Shown: piece after piece, positions 46,001 through 52,693 of the stretch | Layout of the letters: every line of letters begins with the position of its first letter | How positions within the stretch are numbered: position 1 is the first letter of the stretch | Source: Pseudomonas putida | GTDB taxonomy: Bacteria > Pseudomonadota > Gammaproteobacteria > Pseudomonadales > Pseudomonadaceae | Length of the DNA stretch: 64,000 nt | Direction of reading: 5' to 3' | NCBI RefSeq assembly: GCF_028682175.1 | Contig: NZ_JANHKS010000020.1 | Coordinates: 33,995-97,994 of the forward strand | Notes under the pieces: model-generated | Told to the model about the DNA's origin: nothing | Database searches by the model: none | Seen by the model: only the letters and a program-made list of their open reading frames with translations | Position numbers and translations under genes: made by a program

Positions 46001-47426
46001 CGCCAACGACGGGATGCTGCACGGGTTCGACACCGCGACAGGGGTCGAGAAGTTCGCGTTCATACCCTCGGCCGTCATCTCCAACCTCAGCGCCCTGACC
46101 AACAAGGACTACAACTCCAACTCCTCGCTGCACCGCTACTTCGTGGACAGCACGCCGGTGGTCGCGGACGTTTTCATCGGCACCGGATGGCGCACTATCC
46201 TGGTCGGCACGCTGGGCGCAGGCGGGCGTGAAGTCTTTGCGCTGGACATCACCAACCCCGACAGCGTCAGCCTGTTGTGGGAGTTCACCTCGCAGAACGA
46301 CGTCGATCTGGGTTCGACCTTCTCGATTCCGAAGATCGTCAAACTGCACACCGGTGATTGGGGGGTCATTTTTGGCAACGGGTACAACGGCAACAACGGC
46401 AACGCCTCACTGTTCGTGCTCAATGCCGCGACGGGCGCGGTCATCAGCAAGCTGACCACCTCGGTTACCGGCAACAACGGCCTGTCGTCCCCGACCATCC
46501 TGGACGCCAACGCCGACGGCATCGCCGACTACGTCTATGCCGGCGACCTGCTGGGCAACATGTGGCGGTTCGACCTGATCGGCTCATCGCTGACCGCTGA
46601 CACTACCGCCGCCAGCTTCAAGGTCGCATTCGCCAACAAGCCGCTGTATACCGCCACGGTCAGTGACACCGCAGGCTCGGCGGCCCAGTCCATCACTGCG
46701 GCCCCTTCGGTCAGGGCGCACCCGACAGCGGCAGGCATCCTGGTGATTTTCGGCACCGGGCGCTACTTCGCCTCGGCCGACAAGACCAGTACCGACCTGC
46801 AGACGCTATACGGTATCTGGGACAAACAGACCGCAGCGCAAACGGCAAGCTCCACGCCAGTGCTCAGCAGGGCGAGCCTGCAGCAGCAGACCATCACTTC
46901 CCAGGTCAACAATGCCAGCTTCGGCACATCGACCAGCACCATCAGGCTGGTCAGCACCAACACCGTGGACTGGACCAGCAAGTCAGGCTGGTATATCAAC
47001 TTCTCGGTGGGTGGCAGCCTGCTCGGCGAGCGTCTGGTGGACCCACTGACGATCAGTGGCGGCGTATTATTCGCGACGACCCGTACGCCCAGCACCGACG
47101 TCTGCAGCCCGGGCGTGACAGGCTGGGTCTATGGCCTGGACCCGGGCACCGGCGGGCGAACCACCTTCACGGTCTTCAACCTGCGCCGCAACGGCACGAT
47201 CTCAAGCGCCGACAACTACACCGATGGCAACGGCACCAACAACGTGGTCAGCGGCATGGCCATTGCCGGTGGCGGCACCGATATCAGCACGGTCACCGGC
47301 GACAAGTATCTGACCGACTCCAGTGGTGGCGGTGGTGGCGTTGGGGGCAGCAACAACCCGATCAAAGTCAACACAGGCTTGAAATTCAACGGGCGCCAGA
47401 CCTGGCGCTCCATTCCCTATCCATAA
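43038..47426 (+). CDS. pilY1: Pilus tip adhesin / assembly protein PilY1
   Basis: 1462 residues, longer than the roughly 1160-residue P. aeruginosa PilY1. A signal peptide ends near residue 35 (FPAAQA); a start at Met10 would give a more usual signal. A calcium-loop-like DLDGDGSID at 75-83 lies in the N-terminal region, and DANADGIAD at 1156-1164 matches the calcium site of the C-terminal beta-propeller, which in P. aeruginosa controls retraction. No clear vWA MIDAS motif is seen. A Gly-rich stretch precedes the C-terminus. The minor pilins of set A should carry it to the pilus tip. Confidence 0.93.
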   Translation: MSAHRQRPTMNKPNTLSSFIVALACLLPFPAAQAAVSQVPAQLPLFVNNSVPPLNMLVVGRDHKLFFPAYNDASDLDGDGSIDIRYKPSITYLGYFDSNTCYTHNGSYFTATAAATNKTCSGNWSGDYLNYLTTSRADALRKVLYGGYRSTDNDSTILERAYIPTDAHTWGKEYTSRTVDGYDLSDYTPFSNPAAGNRTLFANNTQSTLVGPLLRVLPNIANVRIFGWVSRESVQGGSTATNTSFRDIAVTPTDYIVRVQACKTNFLESNCKLYPNGKYKPTGILHDFGEGNQMYFGLMTGTYQNNLQGGVLRKAISSFANEINASTGVFITRNALNFRTGIVGTLDGLTLTNTGCTSQGNSITNGSCQSWGNPLAEMMFETLRYFSGETNPTASYAAGLGDTNLALSSLTSWTNPYSSTPDANATNPTYPSCSKPFQTLFSDVNPSYDSDLPGSAYSTAASPPVPTALNGYSAQTQGQTIWNTDVGAGNKNINIGQTPTVSDTAPTAKVASSLGNIRGLPEEATKQGTFNAGSVAYFANTNPITSLGNQKVQTFSIALSSTLPRIQMPVGNGTITLLPFGKVTNNDTNEQLTGFYIDSMYNMPGQPTDNTVNGGRAQAVFRVVYDDSGQGGDYDMDAIVLYTVSVIGSGATATLSVTSETVYSVAGFESHMGYTISGTTADGIYLEVTGGGNGNTRYSFDTPGSQAPGSCIGVTCPLLPGMKSGSTQVNGSTSHTRIFTPSSTRSVTNLNDPLWYAAKWGGFGDSSNTSTSVPVSGQWDSNNSGTPNNYFLVSNAATLKDQLSSAFNQILQANSSVSTPSVVPALGTSSSASTYLNSLNVATWSGDLIKTTTTFTSTNPTGSTVQNWSASAQMPLWNQRNIQMANQAGNALLPFTFTNLGTRTFAGVALQTTLTSDQVDFIKGDTSKATSNFRRRASLIGDLVNSSPVVVDTALYDANVADTLNGTPGTYAAFTTAQSTRRGQVYVGANDGMLHGFDTATGVEKFAFIPSAVISNLSALTNKDYNSNSSLHRYFVDSTPVVADVFIGTGWRTILVGTLGAGGREVFALDITNPDSVSLLWEFTSQNDVDLGSTFSIPKIVKLHTGDWGVIFGNGYNGNNGNASLFVLNAATGAVISKLTTSVTGNNGLSSPTILDANADGIADYVYAGDLLGNMWRFDLIGSSLTADTTAASFKVAFANKPLYTATVSDTAGSAAQSITAAPSVRAHPTAAGILVIFGTGRYFASADKTSTDLQTLYGIWDKQTAAQTASSTPVLSRASLQQQTITSQVNNASFGTSTSTIRLVSTNTVDWTSKSGWYINFSVGGSLLGERLVDPLTISGGVLFATTRTPSTDVCSPGVTGWVYGLDPGTGGRTTFTVFNLRRNGTISSADNYTDGNGTNNVVSGMAIAGGGTDISTVTGDKYLTDSSGGGGGVGGSNNPIKVNTGLKFNGRQTWRSIPYP

Positions 47427-47436
47427 GGTGGCAGGC

Positions 47437-47844
47437 ATGCACAATCTTGAACGGCCACAGCGTGGCTTTACCCTCATCGAACTGATGGTCACCGTCGCGA
47501 TCATCGGTATCCTCGCGGCGGTCGCCTACCCGTCGTACACCAACTATGTAAAACGCGGCTATCGCTCCGAGGCCATTGCACAGCTCAACGACGCCGCGGC
47601 CCGCATGGAGCGCTTCTACGCGCAGAACAACAAATACGACGTAGGCTCGGACCTGACCAAGATCGGCACGGCTGCTGCGTCCACCACCGGCCGGTATACG
47701 CTGACGATCACCAGTGACACCACCAGCTATACCCTCACCAGCACCCCCCAGGGCAACCAGGCCAGCGACAGCTGCGGCACCTACACCCTCAATCAGGCAG
47801 GCGCCAAGACTCCGGACCCGAGCACCACCACCTGCTGGAAATGA
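47437..47844 (+). CDS. pilE: Minor pilin PilE, set A
   Basis: 135 residues; leader to PQRG before [28 protein letters not shown], with Glu5, very like a major pilin. C-terminal cysteines (SC...TC) form the disulfide loop. The ATG at 47437 with AAGG upstream is chosen over GTG at 47428. It connects the tip complex to PilA fibres. No short pilY2 gene is found between pilY1 and pilE, unlike P. aeruginosa PAO1. Confidence 0.94.
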   Translation: MHNLERPQRGFTLIELMVTVAIIGILAAVAYPSYTNYVKRGYRSEAIAQLNDAAARMERFYAQNNKYDVGSDLTKIGTAAASTTGRYTLTITSDTTSYTLTSTPQGNQASDSCGTYTLNQAGAKTPDPSTTTCWK

Positions 47845-47854
47845 CCGGGCGGCC

Positions 47855-48277
47855 TTATCGCCCCCAGCATTGCTGGACACTGGCATCACCCGACATCCCA
47901 AGGTTGTCGCGCTTGCCAGTGTTCTCCAGCACGAACGCGCCGCAGCGATCCCCTGCCATGAGCGCGCTGGCTGAAGGCGTCGCCACCAGCACGAATCTGT
48001 CTTCGGAGCGCTCGGCCTCGATGGCGTAGAAGCCGTTGCCAGCCGTGACCTCATGCCTGTGCGCGGGCGGCCCGATGACATCTGCGTACTGGGCTGCGCG
48101 TGAATGGAAACGCTCCAGCCTTTGTGCCTCTTCAACCAGCAGCGCCGCGATTTCCGAGCGGCGGGCTTTCTTCGAATACTCGGTGTACGCCGGATAGGCG
48201 ACGCCGGCGAGAATCGCGACGATCGCCACGGCGATCAGCAGTTCGATCATCGAGAATCCCCTGTTGCTGGCTGCCAT
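47855..48277 (-). CDS. Minor pilin PilE-like, set B
   Basis: 140 residues; short leader MAASNRG before FSMIELLIAVAIVAILAGVAYPAYTEYSKK, with Glu5. The C-terminal RC...QCW cysteines mirror PilE of set A, but overall similarity is modest. Last gene of the minus-strand set B, ending only 10 bases from the stop of set A pilE, tail to tail. Probably another PilE-type connector. Confidence 0.88.
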   Translation of the reverse strand: MAASNRGFSMIELLIAVAIVAILAGVAYPAYTEYSKKARRSEIAALLVEEAQRLERFHSRAAQYADVIGPPAHRHEVTAGNGFYAIEAERSEDRFVLVATPSASALMAGDRCGAFVLENTGKRDNLGMSGDASVQQCWGR

Positions 48278-48289
48278 CTCCCTGCCTCC

Positions 48290-48769
48290 TCATTGCCGTT
48301 GTCGCCACATGATCCGCCGCTCGGCGGTGTGGATGCTCTCAAGCACCGTGCGAGAGCTGCCCTGTATCACCACCGCCGTGATCCGATAGAGCGAAGCAGT
48401 TCCGTTGCCATGGGCCGGATCTTCGGTTTGCCCGAGGTGCTGGATGCCGTAGAGCCCACCCGCGCCCGCCAGCCAGTTCACACCTGAACCTCCACCGCTG
48501 CCAGCGCCTGAAAGCGTCAAGGCCTCCGGTGGTGGCATGCAGGTGACCGGGCCGGAGCACTGGGGCAGGAGAAAGCCGGGGGCGGCCACCTGCGCTTCAC
48601 CGGTTCTCAAAACCGTCTCGGCCGCCTGCAACGCCAGGTTGCGTCGTTGCAGGCTGCCCGCCACCTTCTCCTGCAGGGTGGCGTTTTGCATCGATGAGGT
48701 GGCAAGCAAAGTCACCAGCACCAGAAATGCCAGGGCGGCGATCAGCACCGCGCCTCGTTCAGCATTCAT
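48290..48769 (-). CDS. Minor pilin PilX-like, set B
   Basis: 159 residues; leader MNAERG before AVLIAALAFLVLVTLLATSSMQNATLQEKVAGSLQ. No Glu5, as expected for the PilX/GspK type. A Gly/Ser-rich loop (SGAGSGGGSG) lies mid-protein. AGGAG is 7 bases before the ATG at 48769. It follows the PilW-like gene and precedes the PilE-like gene by 12 bases. Confidence 0.85.
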   Translation of the reverse strand: MNAERGAVLIAALAFLVLVTLLATSSMQNATLQEKVAGSLQRRNLALQAAETVLRTGEAQVAAPGFLLPQCSGPVTCMPPPEALTLSGAGSGGGSGVNWLAGAGGLYGIQHLGQTEDPAHGNGTASLYRITAVVIQGSSRTVLESIHTAERRIMWRQRQ

Positions 48770-48780
48770 CTGCGCTCTCC

Positions 48781-49482
48781 TCAACCGGTACGGTTACGAA
48801 TGGCGGCGACGACGCTGAAGGTCTGCTCCCGGGTGCGGTCAGCGGGGTCGAGCAGCGTCAATGCCAGGCGCACGCTGCGAATCAACGCGTGGTCGGGTTG
48901 CGCGGTGTAGCGGGCAATGCCCGGTGCGTCGGCGGCGCTGGCGACACCGAACAGCACCTCGAACGCACCCACGTTGCTGATCAGCGGCTGGCCGTTGAGG
49001 GTCAGCTCGCCAGCGGCTTGATTGAATCGGTAGACCTGTTGATGAATCGCCAGCACGTTCTCGCCTTCGGCAGGTTTCGGCGCTCGCCCTCGTGTCCAGG
49101 CAGTGGCCGTGGACGTGCAATCGGTGTGGATTTCCCAGTTGTGCCACGAACCGCTGTCGGCGGGTGCAGTGGTGTTGAGCGTCAACGCGCCTTGGGGTGC
49201 ATCCCACTGAACCGGTGAGCGAAAGGCCGCCGAGAACGCTGCGCCAGTGCTCTCGTCCCGCACGCTGGCCAGGCAGCCGAACGCACCGGCCAGACGCACC
49301 TCCTGAATCATCTTGGCCAGCACGAACCGGGCGTCCTCCTGCAGGCTGGCCGACGCCGCCTGGCTCAGGAAGGTACTGCGGGAGGTGATGAAGATTTGCA
49401 TCAGGGCCAGCGAAATCACCAGCCCCAGCAACAGCGCCAGCATGATTTCGACCAAGCCGAAGCCGCGGGTTACGCGCTTCAA
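48781..49482 (-). CDS. Minor pilin PilW-like, set B
   Basis: About 233 residues; leader ends TRG before FGLVEIMLALLLGLVISLALMQIFITSR, with Glu5. The start is ambiguous: TTG at 49482 overlaps the PilV-like stop (TTGA), or GTG at 49497; the coupled TTG is preferred. The body resembles PilW, including ASLQEDARFVLAKMIQEVRLAG. Confidence 0.85.
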   Translation of the reverse strand: MKRVTRGFGLVEIMLALLLGLVISLALMQIFITSRSTFLSQAASASLQEDARFVLAKMIQEVRLAGAFGCLASVRDESTGAAFSAAFRSPVQWDAPQGALTLNTTAPADSGSWHNWEIHTDCTSTATAWTRGRAPKPAEGENVLAIHQQVYRFNQAAGELTLNGQPLISNVGAFEVLFGVASAADAPGIARYTAQPDHALIRSVRLALTLLDPADRTREQTFSVVAAIRNRTG

Positions 49483-49934
49483 GGCTGGACACCCCACAGC
49501 GGTTTGACCAGGCTGCTCAGGGACAATGTGCGGGTATAACCCTCGGAGCCCTGGGCCCTTGAGTCGTTCCAGTCCACGGTGACCGTCACTCGGCTGCCGG
49601 CCACGGCGATGGACGCCTGAACGTTACTGCCGGCCATGCGCCGCAACTGATCGGCGAAGTCGAACAGGTCCTGGTCTCGTGGACTTTCAAGGCTGGCGGC
49701 AGACGGCGCCTGGCTGAGGGATGCCAGCGCATAATGGCCGTCGGGGTTGGCGCGAACCCGCTCCAGCAAGTCCTGGGCAACGAAGCTCACCTGGGTGCTG
49801 CGCATCGCGCTGTCGGAGTGTTTCAGCGCATTGAGTTGCAACAACGCCACGCCCAGAATGCCGACACCGAGCACCAGCAATGCGACCATCACTTCGATCA
49901 GGGTTGCCCCCGCCTGCCCTGCTCCTGCCCCCAT
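49479..49934 (-). CDS. Minor pilin PilV-like, set B
   Basis: 151 residues; leader MGAGAGQAG before ATLIEVMVALLVLGVGILGVALLQLNALK, with Glu5. It is shorter than set A PilV and has no cysteine in the body. GGAGG lies 6 bases upstream of the ATG. First gene of the minus-strand half of set B, divergent from fimT. Confidence 0.87.
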   Translation of the reverse strand: MGAGAGQAGATLIEVMVALLVLGVGILGVALLQLNALKHSDSAMRSTQVSFVAQDLLERVRANPDGHYALASLSQAPSAASLESPRDQDLFDFADQLRRMAGSNVQASIAVAGSRVTVTVDWNDSRAQGSEGYTRTLSLSSLVKPLWGVQP

Positions 49935-49998
49935 CGCTCACCTCCGCAAGTCCCTGTGCAGTGACCATTGAAGCCGATCCGCGACGTCCTGCCCGACG

Positions 49999-50049
49999 GG
50001 TGTGTAACCGCAGCTTGCGGACACACCGGCTGACAATCCGGAGATTGTC
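49999..50049. promoter_or_regulatory. Two adjacent dyads in the fimT / set B intergenic region
   Basis: GGTGTGT-AA-CCGCA, loop GCT, TGCGG-ACACACC (49999-50027, 12 paired bases with a 2-base bulge) is followed by a perfect GACAATC-CGGA-GATTGTC (50032-50049). Located between divergent fimT and pilV-like genes, they could be operators or leader structures controlling set B. Confidence 0.5.
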
Positions 50050-50104
50050 TATCCCTCGCAACAGGAGTCTTCTAGGGCGCGCTGAGGCAAGGGAGGGCTG
50101 AAAC

Positions 50105-50608
50105 ATGAGGCAAGACGGACTGACGCTGCTGGAGTTGCTGGCCGGGCTTGCGCTGCTCGGCATCGTGGCCGCCCTGGCCGCGCCGAGCCTTGGGGCGTTC
50201 ATCGATTCACAGCGACGCCAGGACACCGCGCAGCAGCTCACCAGCAGCCTGCGCATGGCCCGCGCCGAGGCCATCCTGCGCAATCAGCCGGTGGTGGTGC
50301 AGGCAAACGACGGCAACTGGAGCAAGGGCTGGAGCGTGTTCGTAGACAACCGACGCCAGCAGTTGCCGGGCGATGCCGAGTACCTGCTGGCCGAGTTCAG
50401 CGGCCACCGGAACGTGAAGGTGATAGGCAACAGCAAGGTGGCCGAGCGGGTAGGTTTCGACCGCGCCGGAAGGCCGCTGGAAAGTGCCAACGGCACGCTG
50501 GCGGTGTGTCGCGATGATTCGCCCGCCAGCCATTACCAGGTGGTGATCGCCGTCACCGGCCGGATCATCCTGCGCGACGAGGGCTTCAGCAGCGAGCCCT
50601 GCACCTGA
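50105..50608 (+). CDS. fimT: Minor pilin FimT (GspH/FimT family), set B
   Basis: 167 residues; very short leader MRQDG before LTLLELLAGLALLGIVAALAAPSLGAFI, with Glu at position 5. GspH-type TSSLRMARAEAILRNQPVVV follows. It is divergent from the pilV-pilW-pilX-pilE-like genes and completes a second minor-pilin set. FimT proteins of some gammaproteobacteria bind DNA for natural transformation; whether this one does is unknown. A ribosome site GGGAGG precedes the ATG. Confidence 0.85.
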   Translation: MRQDGLTLLELLAGLALLGIVAALAAPSLGAFIDSQRRQDTAQQLTSSLRMARAEAILRNQPVVVQANDGNWSKGWSVFVDNRRQQLPGDAEYLLAEFSGHRNVKVIGNSKVAERVGFDRAGRPLESANGTLAVCRDDSPASHYQVVIAVTGRIILRDEGFSSEPCT

Positions 50609-50625
50609 GCCCGCTGGCGTTGCGC

Positions 50626-51573
50626 TTACTGGACCTGCTTGACGCGCAGTTCCTTGGGCATCGAGAAGGTGATGTTCTCTTCGCGCCCTGCCAGCTCGTC
50701 AGCGCCCGTGGCACCCCAGGCTTGCAGTTGCTGAATCACGCCGCGCACCAGCACCTCAGGTGCGGAAGCCCCTGCGGTGATGCCGATCCGCTCGACGCCG
50801 TCGAACCAGCTGCGCTGCATGTCTTCGGCGCCATCGATCAGGTAGGCCGGGGTCGCCATGCGCTCGGCCAGCTCGCGCAGGCGGTTGGAGTTGGAGCTGT
50901 TGGGGCTGCCGACCACCAGCACCACGTCGCACTCGTCAGCCAGCTGTTTCACGGCATCCTGACGGTTTTGCGTGGCGTAGCAGATGTCGTCCTTGCGCGG
51001 CCCGCCGATGGCCGGGAAACGAGAACGCAGGGCGTCGATCACGCGGCTGGTGTCGTCCATGGACAGCGTGGTCTGGGTCACGAAGGCGAGCTTCTCGGGG
51101 TTTTGCACCTTGAGGTTGGCAACGTCTTCTTCATCCTCGACCAGATAGATCGCGCCGCCATTGCTGGCGTCGTACTGGCCCATGGTGCCTTCGACTTCCG
51201 GGTGGCCTTCATGGCCGATCAGGATGCATTCGCGACCATCGCGGCTGTAACGGGCAACCTCGATGTGAACCTTGGTGACCAGTGGGCAAGTGGCGTCGAA
51301 GACTTTCAGGCCACGGCCTGCCGCTTCGCTGCGCACGGCCTGGGACACTCCGTGGGCGCTGAAAATGACGATGACGTCGTCCGGCACCTGGTCGAGCTCT
51401 TCGACGAAGATCGCGCCACGGCTGCGCAGGTCTTCGACGACGAATTTGTTATGAACCACTTCATGGCGCACGTAGATCGGCGGGCCAAACACTTCCAGCG
51501 CGCGATTGACGATTTCGATCGCACGGTCCACCCCGGCGCAGAAGCCACGTGGGTTGGCGAGTTTGATTTGCAT
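50626..51573 (-). CDS. ispH: 4-hydroxy-3-methylbut-2-enyl diphosphate reductase IspH
   Basis: Iron-sulfur enzyme of 315 residues, last step of the MEP isoprenoid pathway making IPP and DMAPP. The three cluster cysteines are present: NPRGFCAGV (Cys12), DATCPLV (about 96) and the C-terminal [12 protein letters not shown] region after CYATQNRQ. Convergent with fimT. In P. aeruginosa the gene directly follows pilE, here displaced by set B. Confidence 0.96.
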   Translation of the reverse strand: MQIKLANPRGFCAGVDRAIEIVNRALEVFGPPIYVRHEVVHNKFVVEDLRSRGAIFVEELDQVPDDVIVIFSAHGVSQAVRSEAAGRGLKVFDATCPLVTKVHIEVARYSRDGRECILIGHEGHPEVEGTMGQYDASNGGAIYLVEDEEDVANLKVQNPEKLAFVTQTTLSMDDTSRVIDALRSRFPAIGGPRKDDICYATQNRQDAVKQLADECDVVLVVGSPNSSNSNRLRELAERMATPAYLIDGAEDMQRSWFDGVERIGITAGASAPEVLVRGVIQQLQAWGATGADELAGREENITFSMPKELRVKQVQ

Positions 51574-51624
51574 GATGTGCCTCGTGTCTTGCGCGCAAGA
51601 AATAGCGAAAACGATAAAAACAAT

Positions 51625-51716
51625 TGTAGGAGTGAGCTTGCTCGCGATGAGGACCTTTCCTTCAACATAGGTGTTGAATGATGCTCAGTCATCGCGAGCA
51701 AGCTCACTCCTACAGG
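51625..51716. repeat. REPIN (GAGTGAGCTTGCTCGCGA type) between fkpB and ispH
   Basis: Inverted arms TGTAGGAGTGAGCTTGC and complement inside what is otherwise one operon, so it may form a strong hairpin in the fkpB-ispH mRNA. Confidence 0.85.
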
Positions 51717-51732
51717 TCATCTGCCTGGTCGG

Positions 51733-52185
51733 TTACAGCGATTTGACCTCGAAGATTTCCACTTCGAACGTCAACGTCTTGCCCGACAGCGGATGGTTGA
51801 AGTCGACGGTCACCTGATCGTCGTCAAACGCCTTCACCACGCCCGGCAGCTCGGTATTGGCCGCATCGTTGAAGATCACCAGCAGGCCTTCGGCCAGATC
51901 CATGTTCTGGAACTGCGAACGCGGCATGATCTGCACGTTCTGCGGGTTGGGCTGGCCAAAGGCGTTCTCTGGCGGGACCTGCAGGGTGCGCTTGTCGCCG
52001 GCCTTGAAGCCGAACAGCAGGGCTTCGAAGCCCGGCAACAGGCTGCCGTCACCCACCTTGAACGTGGCCGGGGCCTTGTCGAAGGTGCTGTCTACAGTGT
52101 CGCCGTTTTCCAGATGCAAAGCGAAGTGCAGGGTAACTTCCGTGTTCTGACCGATGCGGACTTCTTCAATAGCGTGTTCAGTCAT
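51733..52185 (-). CDS. fkpB: FKBP-type peptidyl-prolyl isomerase FkpB (SlpA family)
   Basis: 150-residue FKBP/SlyD-like isomerase: VTLHFALHLENGDTVDST, GDGSLLPGFEALLFGFKAGDKR and VPPENAFG mark the FKBP fold with insert-in-flap. The ATG at 52185 is chosen because [17 protein letters not shown] is the family start. It overlaps lspA by 8 bases, a conserved pair. Confidence 0.94.
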   Translation of the reverse strand: MTEHAIEEVRIGQNTEVTLHFALHLENGDTVDSTFDKAPATFKVGDGSLLPGFEALLFGFKAGDKRTLQVPPENAFGQPNPQNVQIMPRSQFQNMDLAEGLLVIFNDAANTELPGVVKAFDDDQVTVDFNHPLSGKTLTFEVEIFEVKSL

Positions 52186-52693
52186 GAACGGGTTCTCCGG
52201 TTTTCTTGCTCTTGAACATGTCCAGGGCAAGCATGATCGCGCCTACAGTGATGGCACTGTCGGCAAAGTTGAAGGCCGGGAAGTACCAGCGGTTATCCCA
52301 GTGCACCAACACGAAGTCGATGACGTGACCGATTGCGATGCGGTCGTACAGATTGCCCAGCGCGCCGCCCAGCACCAGGGCCAGGGCGACGGCCAGCCAG
52401 GTCTCGTTGCGCCCCAGGCGCTTGAGCCAGACCACCAGTACCGCACTGACCACCACGGCGATCAGGGCGAACAGCCAGCGCTGCCAGCCGGAGCTGTCAG
52501 CCAGGAAGCTGAAGGCAGCGCCGGTGTTGTAGGCCAGCGTCCAGCTGAAATAGCTGGGGATGACCACGATCTGTTGGTACAGGCTCAGCGAGTTCTCGAA
52601 GTAGTACTTGCTGGCCTGATCGATGATCAGCACCAGCACGCTCAACCACAGCCAGCTCAAACGGCCCATACGGCCAGCCGACGCATTAGGCAT
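52178..52693 (-). CDS. lspA: Lipoprotein signal peptidase LspA
   Basis: Inner-membrane aspartic peptidase II, 171 residues, four transmembrane helices. The two catalytic aspartates sit in [11 protein letters not shown] and [10 protein letters not shown], after the NTGAAFSFL motif. It matures lipoproteins such as BamD in this window. Its start overlaps the end of ileS by 8 bases. Confidence 0.96.
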   Translation of the reverse strand: MPNASAGRMGRLSWLWLSVLVLIIDQASKYYFENSLSLYQQIVVIPSYFSWTLAYNTGAAFSFLADSSGWQRWLFALIAVVVSAVLVVWLKRLGRNETWLAVALALVLGGALGNLYDRIAIGHVIDFVLVHWDNRWYFPAFNFADSAITVGAIMLALDMFKSKKTGEPVHD

